DNA of 64,000 nt from CALBPI01 sp045110335 (GTDB lineage Bacteria; Pseudomonadota; Gammaproteobacteria; Steroidobacterales; Woeseiaceae): assembly GCA_045110335.1 (NCBI GenBank), contig JBGCGB010000002.1, positions 118,825-182,824 of the forward strand. Reading direction: 5' to 3'. A program made the translations under genes and the position numbers. Below, one piece after another: positions 17,290-24,996 of the stretch. Position 1 is the stretch's first letter. Each line of letters opens with the position of its first letter. Below the pieces are notes generated by a model. The model was given only the letters and a program-made list of their open reading frames with translations, searched no databases and was not told the DNA's origin.

Positions 17290-19419
17290 CTAAAAACTAA
17301 AGATTGCGGACACGCGCGCGTTCAGTGGCTCACCCGTCGAGATGTTATCGTTGCTATGAGCGTCCGGAAAATAGCTTTCATCCAGTAGGTTCTCAACGTT
17401 GAGCTGCACCTGGAACTGATCGCTAACTTGATAAAACGCTGCCGCATCAACACGCGTGAAACTCGGCACTTCGACGCTGTTGTCCTCACGCACAAAGAAA
17501 CTATCTTGATACGATGCACCCAGTCCCATGCTCAAACGATCGTTGATCTGATAGTTGCTCCAGATTGAAAACATGCTGTCCGGCGTCTGCCGCGTTGCAT
17601 TGCCGTCGTTCCCACTACCGTCAGCTCTCAAGACTTCCCCATCCAGGCTGGAATAACCGCTGGTGACTGACCAGCGGTCCGTTAGATTGCCGGTGAGCTG
17701 TAATTCAAAGCCACTCGTCTCCGATCCCTCAATCAAAATGACCTGCTCCGGATCCTCCGGATCAACAGAGGTGAAACTCTCGCGCTCCAGCTCAAAAATA
17801 GCTGCCGTAAGACTTAGATTGTCACGAAAATCCCATTTCAGACCGATCTCCCGATTCTCGAAGAACTGGGCACGGGTGCTTTCCGAATCCAGATTCAGTG
17901 TCAGGAATTGCTCACCCGATCTTGGTAGGAAGGTCTCACTGTAACTGGCATAAATGGATATGTTTTCAGCGGGTTTGTAGATAAATCCGAAACGCGGCGT
18001 GATCTCATTATCTTTTCGGTTGAAGTTGCCATCGACCGCATCTCCATCATTTTGTTCAGTGATGTCGAGAACATCAATATCAAAGGCGTCGTATCGGAAA
18101 CCGGCAACAAGCTTGAAGTTCTCGGTCAGGTCAATCTGATCTTGCACATAGAGCGATGTGAAGCTGACGTCGGACTCACGGTCTCTAGCCGGCGCTGAAA
18201 AACTAAAACCAGGCACCGCCAGTGGATCGGAAAACGGAATGACTAACTGGTCAGCACCATTGAAATCAAATACGTTATCCAGGCGTGCATTGGCGGTTTC
18301 CTGATTGCCAATCTCGACACCCGCTAACATCGTATGACCGAACGCACCGGTCTCAAACTCCATGACCAGATTGGCTTGCGCAATCAAATTTTGACGCTCG
18401 GTGGTATCACGATAGCCATCCAGTTCGACGTCTGGAAAAATGCCATTGGTGACGATCACTTCTTCACTTGCATACAGGTTCTGATACACCTTGTCGTAGT
18501 CGGCGTACTGAATGGTCGCGTTACCGCGTAGCGCGTCAGAGAACTCATGATCTATCCGAGCGCGCATGATATGTGCCTTAAGTGTCGTAAAGTTATCCGA
18601 CGCTGATCCAAACAACGTTTCATCGAAGCCTTCAAGTGGCACATCGGGCCCATTGTCGACGTTTTGCGAGGGCACGCCGCGATCTACGAAACGATCGTCA
18701 TCCAAATATTCATAAGAGAAAATCGCGACGGTCGCTGGGGCCATCTGGATTTTAAAGGTTGGGTTGATCGCAAAGCTGTTGCCTTCATAAAAATCACGAT
18801 GATTATCGAGCCCTTGATAGTAGGCGTTGACCCGAAATGCCGAGTTATCACTGACATCAAAATTGGAATCAATGATGCCGTTATAAGCACCGAAAGTGTC
18901 AGCGCTGATGTTCGCCGAATTGAAACGGTCACCAACAACCGGCTGCTTTTGCACCCGGTTGACGACCCCACCGCCGCCGCCACGACCGAACAAGAGCGCA
19001 TTTGATCCACGCAGGATTTCTACTTGCTGAACGTTATATAGTGGGCGGTAGTATTGAACGTCATCGCGTAGACCATCAACAAAGAAATCGGCAGTCGACT
19101 GGATGCCGCGAATGATAATCGCATCCCGATGCCCCTCGCCCTGACTGACCGATAAGCCCGGGGTGTAACGCAGTACATCGCCAACATTCTGGAACGCTTG
19201 CTCCTGGATTTGCTCACTCGTCAAAATAGACAGACTTTGCGGCACATCAACGATCGGTGTGGGCGTTTTGACCGAGTTGATTTTATCGATAGATAAGTAG
19301 CGCCCCTCAACGATAATTTCGTCCACAGAGGCATCATCGGCATAGGCGCCCGAGAACATGAGCAATGCCGCCAGCGGCAGTCCGGAAGAAAGCCCGCGGG
19401 CCAAGGAAAAATGTCGCAT
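17290..19419 (-). CDS. TonB-dependent siderophore receptor
   Basis: Outer-membrane receptor of about 709 residues. It has a signal peptide (MRHFSLARGL... ending near SGAYA), a TonB-box-like DEIIVEG segment, the plug domain with VPQSLSILTSEQI, DVLRYTPGL and RGSNALLFGRGGGGGVVN, then a 22-strand barrel with typical alternating aromatic segments, ending in a C-terminal phenylalanine (VSAIFSF). These plug motifs match the siderophore receptor subfamily (FhuE/FpvA-like), though the ligand is unknown. The ATG at 19419 is preferred to an upstream TTG. A Fur box lies about 45 bases upstream, indicating iron repression. Confidence 0.9.
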   Translation of the reverse strand: MRHFSLARGLSSGLPLAALLMFSGAYADDASVDEIIVEGRYLSIDKINSVKTPTPIVDVPQSLSILTSEQIQEQAFQNVGDVLRYTPGLSVSQGEGHRDAIIIRGIQSTADFFVDGLRDDVQYYRPLYNVQQVEILRGSNALLFGRGGGGGVVNRVQKQPVVGDRFNSANISADTFGAYNGIIDSNFDVSDNSAFRVNAYYQGLDNHRDFYEGNSFAINPTFKIQMAPATVAIFSYEYLDDDRFVDRGVPSQNVDNGPDVPLEGFDETLFGSASDNFTTLKAHIMRARIDHEFSDALRGNATIQYADYDKVYQNLYASEEVIVTNGIFPDVELDGYRDTTERQNLIAQANLVMEFETGAFGHTMLAGVEIGNQETANARLDNVFDFNGADQLVIPFSDPLAVPGFSFSAPARDRESDVSFTSLYVQDQIDLTENFKLVAGFRYDAFDIDVLDITEQNDGDAVDGNFNRKDNEITPRFGFIYKPAENISIYASYSETFLPRSGEQFLTLNLDSESTRAQFFENREIGLKWDFRDNLSLTAAIFELERESFTSVDPEDPEQVILIEGSETSGFELQLTGNLTDRWSVTSGYSSLDGEVLRADGSGNDGNATRQTPDSMFSIWSNYQINDRLSMGLGASYQDSFFVREDNSVEVPSFTRVDAAAFYQVSDQFQVQLNVENLLDESYFPDAHSNDNISTGEPLNARVSAIFSF

Positions 19420-19431
19420 CTTTCGATCCAA

Positions 19432-19722
19432 TCAAACAAAAGTTCAAGCCGAAACAGTAATGCAAATGAGAATGATTCGCAATATTATTAACTGCAATTT
19501 GGGACCTTTTTGTATTGTTTGTTGATGCGCTTCACTCGGGCCGACACAAGACTATAGAGAGCGACTTTTTAGCTAGTAAAAACAATTGCTTAGAAGTAAC
19601 GATGATTTCAGGCCGATAGCCGTCAACAGGCATTTAAGCATGAGAAAATCGACGTTCACATCAATTTGCGCAGATGATCCCGATACCAACATTCACAACC
19701 AAAACCAACCAAGTGGTCCACG
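19432..19722. other. Intergenic stretch between TonB receptor and puf terminator
   Basis: Apart from the Fur box near the receptor gene I see no supported gene in this stretch. It is AT-rich relative to its surroundings. A short open frame on the plus strand (19586-19813) runs through the puf terminator and has no ribosome binding site, so it is not called. Confidence 0.6.
19462..19480 (-). promoter_or_regulatory. Fur box upstream of the TonB receptor
   Basis: GCAAATGAGAATGATTCGC agrees with the 19-base consensus GATAATGATAATCATTATC at 13 positions by eye, including the central AATGAnAATnATT. It lies 43-61 bases before the receptor ATG, where a promoter is expected. Confidence 0.65.
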
Positions 19723-19753
19723 AAAAAGGCCAAACCCCTTTCAGGATTTGGCC
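19723..19753 (-). terminator. Rho-independent terminator of the puf operon
   Basis: On the minus strand, GGCCAAA and TTTGGCC form a 7-bp stem around a 12-base loop and are followed by TTTTT. It lies 43 bases beyond the pufC stop and marks the end of the bchCXYZ-pufQBALMC transcript. Confidence 0.85.
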
Positions 19754-19795
19754 CGTTTCGTGGCAAGCCTGCGGCTCACCATATCCGCATTGGAA

Positions 19796-20797
19796 CTAAT
19801 TGCCGATCATTGATGCTTCATAGTCTTTGACCATATTCGCACCACCCAGCGGTTTGTTTTGACCCTGGTGACACGTCGAGCAATAAGCTTTTGGTGCATC
19901 GCCAGACGGTCCCAAACGATTGTCTGGATAGACCGGTTGTAACGGATCCAGGTATTCGCTATTCAAACCACTGACCATCCGCAAGCCATGCCAGGCTGTT
20001 ACGCGCTGAGGTGGGCTCTCTTCCCAGGAACTAAAGGCACGTGAGTTGTGGCAGAACGTACAGTTCACACCCAACGACTCGGACATGTGCATCATTAATG
20101 CATAAGTCCATTCCGTATCTTTGATAGTGCCGGTTTCATAAGCCGCGCTCGGCGATTCACTCACCACTCGAATGTCGTCATAACCGCCCACAAGGAACCG
20201 CGTCATTGGATCACCGGGTAGCGATGAGAACGCCGCTGTTGCCGATGCCTTATTCTGACCGGCAAGATTACCGGCATAAGGTGATGACTTATCCTCGGCG
20301 GGATCAGCGGCAAACCAAATGTATTCGGGAACGTTGTTGCCACGATGGCAGGTATAACAAGTGACACCCGCACCACCGACATGCTTATCCCAATTCTGAT
20401 TAATATCACGGGTCATTTGCAACATGCGGCGTGAAACCACTTTGGTATACAAACCGTCGTCCGCCATGTTCTGCACGTTATGGCAGTAGCCACAACCTTG
20501 CTCCGGCGAAACCCAGTTAGTCATTGCTTGCATGGTTCTCGTGAATTCCCCGATCGAGAGATCACCCAAGACCTGAACGTTCTGATAGATCGCCCCCGCC
20601 TTCGGACCGGCCGATGCAGCAGCAGGTAACACGTCAGGAATTGTGTTATCCGGCTGTTCCATACGGGGATTACTAACCGTACCCATTGCCGTGCCACGAT
20701 AGCCGATTTGCTCTGAGTCGATCGGTGGTCTTTCGCCACAAGCGACCGTTAGGCAAGCAAGTGTGGCAAGCATTACTGTCTTCATCATGCTGCTCAT
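19796..20797 (-). CDS. pufC: PufC, reaction centre tetraheme cytochrome c subunit
   Basis: Periplasmic cytochrome bound to the reaction centre that re-reduces the special pair. The 333-residue protein has four c-type heme motifs: CGYCH, CYTCH, CTFCH and CSTCH, and methionine-rich ligand segments such as MLQMTRDIN and MMHMSESLG. The N-terminus (MMKTVMLATLACLTVAC) is a signal with a lipobox-like end at Cys20, so it is probably a lipid-anchored subunit. Its start overlaps the pufM stop by one base (TAATG). It is the last gene of the puf operon. A HiPIP encoded at 54.4 kb is a plausible donor. Confidence 0.97.
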   Translation of the reverse strand: MSSMMKTVMLATLACLTVACGERPPIDSEQIGYRGTAMGTVSNPRMEQPDNTIPDVLPAAASAGPKAGAIYQNVQVLGDLSIGEFTRTMQAMTNWVSPEQGCGYCHNVQNMADDGLYTKVVSRRMLQMTRDINQNWDKHVGGAGVTCYTCHRGNNVPEYIWFAADPAEDKSSPYAGNLAGQNKASATAAFSSLPGDPMTRFLVGGYDDIRVVSESPSAAYETGTIKDTEWTYALMMHMSESLGVNCTFCHNSRAFSSWEESPPQRVTAWHGLRMVSGLNSEYLDPLQPVYPDNRLGPSGDAPKAYCSTCHQGQNKPLGGANMVKDYEASMIGN

Positions 20798-21762
20798 TAC
20801 TGGCCTCCCAAAGCTGGATCAGCGACTGGTTCCCATGACGTTGGATACGCCGGTGCCAGCCCGTGCTCCATACCCCATAAGTACCAGTTATCAACGACGG
20901 TGCCGGTCAACAAAATACCGATACCCCCGGTCAGTGGACAAAGCACAGCGAACCACCACGCCCATCGGTGAATGGACTCCATACTCGCGTTAAAGCCCAT
21001 CGTCCAACGCCAGAACAAGGCCCCCCTCTCGGAGGCGGTTCCGCGATCAACGATCTGCTCGATCTCCCGATGCGCGCCGTACTTATCGGTCGCAAGGATC
21101 GTTGCACCATGCATGGCGAACAACAATGCCGACCCATAGAGGAAAGCAATCGAAAGCATATGGAACGGGTTGTAGAACAAGTTGCCGTAACGAATCGAGA
21201 AGGCAGCCGTCCAATCCAGGTGCGGGAAGATGCCAAATGGCACCGCTTCAGACCATGAACCGATCATGATGGGGCGAATAAAGCCCAACACCAGATACAG
21301 CCAGATGGCAGCAGCGAAAGCCCAAGCAACATGCGTCCCCATGCCTAGTGCACGTGCACGTCGGTACATGCGCAGCCACCACAGCAAAATGGATAGCGTT
21401 AGGAAGAATCCAGCCAATAGCCACCAACCACCGTCATTTAGTGGCGGAAAGCCGAGACCATGTTCAGCCGATGGCGGCTCCAGAGCCAGCCAAGGCAGTT
21501 GCCGGACGAATTCAATAGGATCCCAACCTACCGACGCCATCATGTTGATGCCGATGATTTCGAAAGCGATAAAACCGAACAGCAAAGACAAGAGTCCAAG
21601 GCCGCCGAGATAGAACGGACCGATCTGCGCATCGCCGATCTTACCGAACCAATAGTTCATCAGCGCTTTAGTGCGCACATACAGTGTGTCGTCTAATGGC
21701 ACGCCCGGATCGGGGTCACCATGAACTTGCACACGATTAAAAATATTTTGGTATTCAATCAT
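20797..21762 (-). CDS. pufM: PufM, reaction centre M subunit
   Basis: Type II reaction centre core polypeptide, 321 residues with five membrane spans. It holds bacteriochlorophylls, bacteriopheophytin, QA and the non-heme iron; the iron/pigment histidines are visible in the segments HMLSIAFLYGSALLFAMHGATIL and MESIHRWAWWFAV. The ATG at 21762 has GGGAG 14 bases upstream. It follows pufL by 15 bases and overlaps pufC by one base. Confidence 0.98.
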   Translation of the reverse strand: MIEYQNIFNRVQVHGDPDPGVPLDDTLYVRTKALMNYWFGKIGDAQIGPFYLGGLGLLSLLFGFIAFEIIGINMMASVGWDPIEFVRQLPWLALEPPSAEHGLGFPPLNDGGWWLLAGFFLTLSILLWWLRMYRRARALGMGTHVAWAFAAAIWLYLVLGFIRPIMIGSWSEAVPFGIFPHLDWTAAFSIRYGNLFYNPFHMLSIAFLYGSALLFAMHGATILATDKYGAHREIEQIVDRGTASERGALFWRWTMGFNASMESIHRWAWWFAVLCPLTGGIGILLTGTVVDNWYLWGMEHGLAPAYPTSWEPVADPALGGQ

Positions 21763-21777
21763 GATAAATGACTCCCA

Positions 21778-22602
21778 TTAACCCCAGATTGGCAGCGCAA
21801 GCCACCAGTTCCACCATTCCGGCCATCCGCGAGTCCAGAAAGGCCCACTGATGACGATACAAACCGCACTCCAGAAACCCGAACTCAATGCCAGAAACAA
21901 ACCAAACCGGTGAATACCCAATGACCCAATCGAATAACCAATCGTGTCGCGGAAGAATGAGTTCTCATGCTCCGCGGTTTTCACTTTTTCGCCCTTCATA
22001 GGATTCGTTGCAGACAAAATCGCTGCGCCGTGCATCGCGAGCGCCAACGTTGTCGTGAAGAAGAACGTTACCGCCAGCATATGTGCCGGGTTGTAATGAA
22101 AGTGTAAGTACTGGTAGCCGGTGTTTGAGACCCAATCAAGGTGACTCATGATGCCGTACGGGAATCCGTGACCCCATGCGCCCATCAGAATCGGACGGAT
22201 CACAACTAACGTGACATAGGCGAAAATCGCGACGGCGAAGGCAACCGGTACGTGGTACCCGATACCCAGCTTGCGACAGATTTCCACCTCACGAAGCGCC
22301 CAACAACCAAAAGCGCCAATGGCACACATCGTAATGATCTGCCATAAACCGCCTTCTTGCAGGGGAGCCAGCGACAGACCATAACTGAGGTCCGGCGGCG
22401 CAATACTGATTTGCCATATATTCCAGGTCGGTCCGAGTGACGCACCGTACAGAATTAAGGCGGTGCCGAGGAATGCAAAAAAAGCACCCATGACACCAAA
22501 GAAACCGACATAGAACGGGCCTGCCCAGAAATCAAATAGATCTCCCCCAAGCAGGGTCCCTCCCTTTATGCGGTACTTCTTTTCAAAAGTTAACATCGAC
22601 AT
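21778..22602 (-). CDS. pufL: PufL, reaction centre L subunit
   Basis: The second core polypeptide of the type II reaction centre, 274 residues with five membrane spans. It begins MSMLTFEKKYRIKGGTLLGGDLFDFWAGPFYVGFFG, and the pigment and iron histidines are in AHMLAVTFFFTTTLALAMHG and LGIHRFGLFLAL. QB binds in this subunit. The ATG at 22602 has a strong GGAGG seven bases upstream. It is separated from pufA by a 145-base segment that holds a large hairpin. Confidence 0.98.
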   Translation of the reverse strand: MSMLTFEKKYRIKGGTLLGGDLFDFWAGPFYVGFFGVMGAFFAFLGTALILYGASLGPTWNIWQISIAPPDLSYGLSLAPLQEGGLWQIITMCAIGAFGCWALREVEICRKLGIGYHVPVAFAVAIFAYVTLVVIRPILMGAWGHGFPYGIMSHLDWVSNTGYQYLHFHYNPAHMLAVTFFFTTTLALAMHGAAILSATNPMKGEKVKTAEHENSFFRDTIGYSIGSLGIHRFGLFLALSSGFWSAVCIVISGPFWTRGWPEWWNWWLALPIWG

Positions 22603-22675
22603 TTTTTATCCTCCGCGCTTTATCCAACTACCTCGGACTTAGTTGGCTCGCGGCGCATGCGTGAGCAAAAATTAA

Positions 22676-22733
22676 AAACCCGGCTACCCCCTGGCGGCTG
22701 CTGTCTGGCCCCCGCCAGAGAACAGCCGGGTTT
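22676..22733 (-). terminator. Intercistronic hairpin between pufA and pufL
   Basis: On both strands an outer 10-bp stem (AAACCCGGCT / AGCCGGGTTT) encloses a second 7-bp stem (CTGGCGG / CCGCCAG) with a 14-base loop. On the minus strand it starts 14 bases after the pufA stop and is followed by TTTTTAATTTTT. In other purple bacteria the same position has hairpins that stabilise the pufBA message and limit read-through to pufLM; the same role is inferred here. Confidence 0.85.
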
Positions 22734-22747
22734 GGTCCTGACCTGCT

Positions 22748-22954
22748 TCAGACGAACGTGTCCAGCACAGTCGACGCGCGAGCGACGGCCTGTGACTGAT
22801 CAAGTTCGATGACTGAAGCACTAGGGCCTTCGATCCAATTGAAGCGGTCTGTAGACAGCAGCACAAAATGGATAAAAAACGCCAGTACGGCCAGAAATGC
22901 AGCCATTGCAATCAACGATCTACGAGGATCGAAAAGTAACCATATTTTCCACAT
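22748..22954 (-). CDS. pufA: PufA, light-harvesting 1 alpha polypeptide
   Basis: Antenna polypeptide of 68 residues with one membrane span. It begins MWKIWLLFDPRRSLIAMAAFL; the bacteriochlorophyll ligand is His29 in FFIHFVLLST and Trp40 follows in DRFNW, as in other LH1 alpha chains. The ATG at 22954 has AGGAG about eight bases upstream. It follows pufB by 11 bases. The tail of about 25 residues after the span is longer than in some species. Only one alpha/beta pair is present in the window. Confidence 0.96.
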   Translation of the reverse strand: MWKIWLLFDPRRSLIAMAAFLAVLAFFIHFVLLSTDRFNWIEGPSASVIELDQSQAVARASTVLDTFV

Positions 22955-22965
22955 AGTTATGCTCC

Positions 22966-23169
22966 TTATCCTAGTAGTGTCGTAGCGACAGTAGTTACAG
23001 TATTTACGGTGTCTTGAAGCGCCGCGCTGTACCCGCCAGTTCCAGGGAACCAGGAGCGCCACTGCCAAACGAGGAAGTGAGCGATGATCGCAACAACCGT
23101 ATAGAGGATGGTGCTAGTCATAAACAGACTATGATATTCCTTAGCACCTTTTTCAGTTAGCCCAGACAT
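22966..23169 (-). CDS. pufB: PufB, light-harvesting 1 beta polypeptide
   Basis: Antenna polypeptide of 67 residues. The N-terminal block SGLTEKGAKEYHSLFMTS with His13 and the span TVVAIIAHFLVWQWRSWFPG with the bacteriochlorophyll ligand His31 are typical of LH1 beta. After the usual WFPG end the chain carries about 24 extra residues rich in Thr, Val and Ala (DTVNTVTTVATTLLG), longer than many LH1 beta chains. The ATG at 23169 has GGGAGG upstream. Confidence 0.96.
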   Translation of the reverse strand: MSGLTEKGAKEYHSLFMTSTILYTVVAIIAHFLVWQWRSWFPGTGGYSAALQDTVNTVTTVATTLLG

Positions 23170-23229
23170 AGAGCCTCCCGTGTTATCTGTCGCAGAACTT
23201 CCAAAAGTAAGCGCTTTGACATCTTGTTA

Positions 23230-23249
23230 CCGCGTAAAATCCCACGCGG
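23230..23249 (-). other. Small hairpin between pufQ and pufB
   Basis: CCGCGT and ACGCGG form a 6-bp stem with an eight-base loop in the 125-base gap between pufQ and pufB. There is no T run. It could be an mRNA processing or stabilising element, but a stem of this size can arise by chance. Confidence 0.3.
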
Positions 23250-23294
23250 CGAGGATACCTACCGCACCCATTTCTGGATGCGACAAATTTCAAG

Positions 23295-23519
23295 TCACAC
23301 TGACAACGCAATCGCAGCCGCCGTCTTGGCAGCTGTGACAGCTTCGCGATAGACCGATCGATAGCCACTGCGTCCCGGCGGCCAAGGCTGCCAGCGCCAA
23401 TTAGACAATCTCGCAATCAAAGCGACAGGCAGCGTGCCCACGAAACAAAAAATCGATAGCAACCGAAATTGCATCTGACTTTCCTGAGCTGCTCTCGCAC
23501 TGTGTGTTACTACTCTCAT
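23295..23519 (-). CDS. pufQ: PufQ-like protein
   Basis: A 74-residue membrane protein with one hydrophobic span (FRLLSIFCFVGTLPVALIARL) followed by a soluble tail containing GYRSVYREAVTAAKTAA. The pattern of short N-terminus, one span and a YREA-type tail, and the position directly between bchZ and pufB, match PufQ, which supports bacteriochlorophyll supply to the puf complexes. The ATG at 23519 has a strong GAGGGAGAAAG site; it lies 28 bases after the bchZ stop. PufQ proteins are poorly conserved, so position carries much of the weight. Confidence 0.8.
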   Translation of the reverse strand: MRVVTHSARAAQESQMQFRLLSIFCFVGTLPVALIARLSNWRWQPWPPGRSGYRSVYREAVTAAKTAAAIALSV

Positions 23520-23547
23520 CTCTTTCTCCCTCTGACAGCCTGTTCAA

Positions 23548-24996
23548 TCAGGCCGCAGCATGTCGCGTCTTGTTGCAAACGCGTTCAACATCTTCCAACT
23601 CAACCGATCGACTACCACGTGCTCTCGCATCGGCATCCACCGCATCTCGTAATTTCTTCGCCGCCGAAATCCGTACTAAAATCGGCTGCGCTTCGATCAA
23701 CTCATCGAAGCGTGCTTTCGCGGCATCAGACCATGCCGTTTGGTTATCAATTCTCGAAGGCGTTTGCTCCACTTCGTCCAGAGCCGTGCCCAGCGGAAGG
23801 ATGTGAAACAACGCATCAAACAACGCGTTGCAGACTTCCTGGACAACGTAAGTAGCGCCGCTATATCCCATGAAAGGCGTGCCGGTATGGCGACGTATCA
23901 CCGCACCCGGAAACGACGCGGGGATATACATCGCCTTGGAACCAATCTCCGCGAGGTACATACGTTCGTTGTAACTACCGAACATCACGAGCGGTGTCTT
24001 TTCTTGGGTCAGACGCCGCACTTCTTCATTGTCGGTTTTTTTGCCGGGGGCTCTCGCCACAGAAAAGGAGCATGGCAAACCCAAATCGTTTTCAAGGAAA
24101 TTTCTGACGCCACGCTCATAGGTCTCGTTAGCGACAATCGCAAAACTAGCCGTCGAAAAGAAATCCTGCGTAACAGAACGCCACAAGTCCCACAACGGCT
24201 TAATCGTTGTGTGCTTCTCGCGCTCAATGAAGGGCTCCGGGTCGAGCTCTAGCAACTCGCCTAACGAACGCAAGAACGACGTTGTGCTGTGCAAACCAAT
24301 CGGTGCCTGTAGATAAGGACGGTCTAGCGTCTCGCACAAGAGACGACCGAATTCGCGGTACATGCAGACATTGACTTCGCCATCCGGCAATTTCTTGATG
24401 TCCGAAAGATGGCTCGTCAACGGGAACACCAGATTGACTTCAGCGCCAATCCCTTCGATCAGACGCTGAACTTCAGCCAAATCTGAAGGCATATTAAAAT
24501 GACCATAAGCTGGTCCAATAATATTCACTTTTGGTTTCGCGCCTTCCGCGCGTTTTTTCGGTGCCCGGACTTTCTTCGGTCCAAACTCCGTCCAAAGCCA
24601 GTTCAAGGCGCGGTCTGCGCTTTGCCACTGGTCTTCGTCAATGGTACGTGGCAGGAAGCGTCGGATGCCGGTGCCTTCGGGGGTGACGCCGCCACCAATC
24701 ATCTCTGCGATCGAGCCAGTCACAACAACACTGGGTAGATCTGGATGCAACGCTTCATGCGCACGTTTCATTGCCCCTTCTGTGCCATGCTGACCTAACT
24801 CTTCCTCGCCGAGTCCGGTAACCACAATGGGTAACTCGTGCGGTGGTAGGCCGTCCGTATAGTGCAGGACAGAAGTGACTGGCAGATTTTCACAGCCGAC
24901 GGGTCCATCAATGATCACTTGCAGGCCTTTGACGGCGGTGAATATATACACCGCACCCCAATAGCCGCCTGCGCGATCGTGATCGAGAACCAACAT
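23548..24996 (-). CDS. bchZ: BchZ, chlorophyllide a reductase subunit Z
   Basis: Nitrogenase-like catalytic subunit; with BchY and the ATPase BchX it reduces ring B of chlorophyllide a. The ATG at 24996 gives MLVLDHDRAGGYWGAVYIFTAVKGLQVIIDGPVGC, the normal N-terminus, and shares one base with the bchY stop (TGATG). About 482 residues. The cluster cysteine in DGPVGCENLPVTS and the C-terminal VRISAAKKLRDAVDADAR segment are family features. Confidence 0.96.
   Translation of the reverse strand: MLVLDHDRAGGYWGAVYIFTAVKGLQVIIDGPVGCENLPVTSVLHYTDGLPPHELPIVVTGLGEEELGQHGTEGAMKRAHEALHPDLPSVVVTGSIAEMIGGGVTPEGTGIRRFLPRTIDEDQWQSADRALNWLWTEFGPKKVRAPKKRAEGAKPKVNIIGPAYGHFNMPSDLAEVQRLIEGIGAEVNLVFPLTSHLSDIKKLPDGEVNVCMYREFGRLLCETLDRPYLQAPIGLHSTTSFLRSLGELLELDPEPFIEREKHTTIKPLWDLWRSVTQDFFSTASFAIVANETYERGVRNFLENDLGLPCSFSVARAPGKKTDNEEVRRLTQEKTPLVMFGSYNERMYLAEIGSKAMYIPASFPGAVIRRHTGTPFMGYSGATYVVQEVCNALFDALFHILPLGTALDEVEQTPSRIDNQTAWSDAAKARFDELIEAQPILVRISAAKKLRDAVDADARARGSRSVELEDVERVCNKTRHAAA

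Noticed and set aside
19586..19813. Plus-strand open frame of 75 codons between the TonB receptor and pufC
   Set aside because: It crosses the puf terminator and the end of pufC and has no ribosome binding site.
23183..23416. Minus-strand open frame overlapping pufQ in another frame
   Set aside because: The neighbouring frame 23295-23519 has a strong ribosome binding site and a PufQ-like layout; this one has no features.
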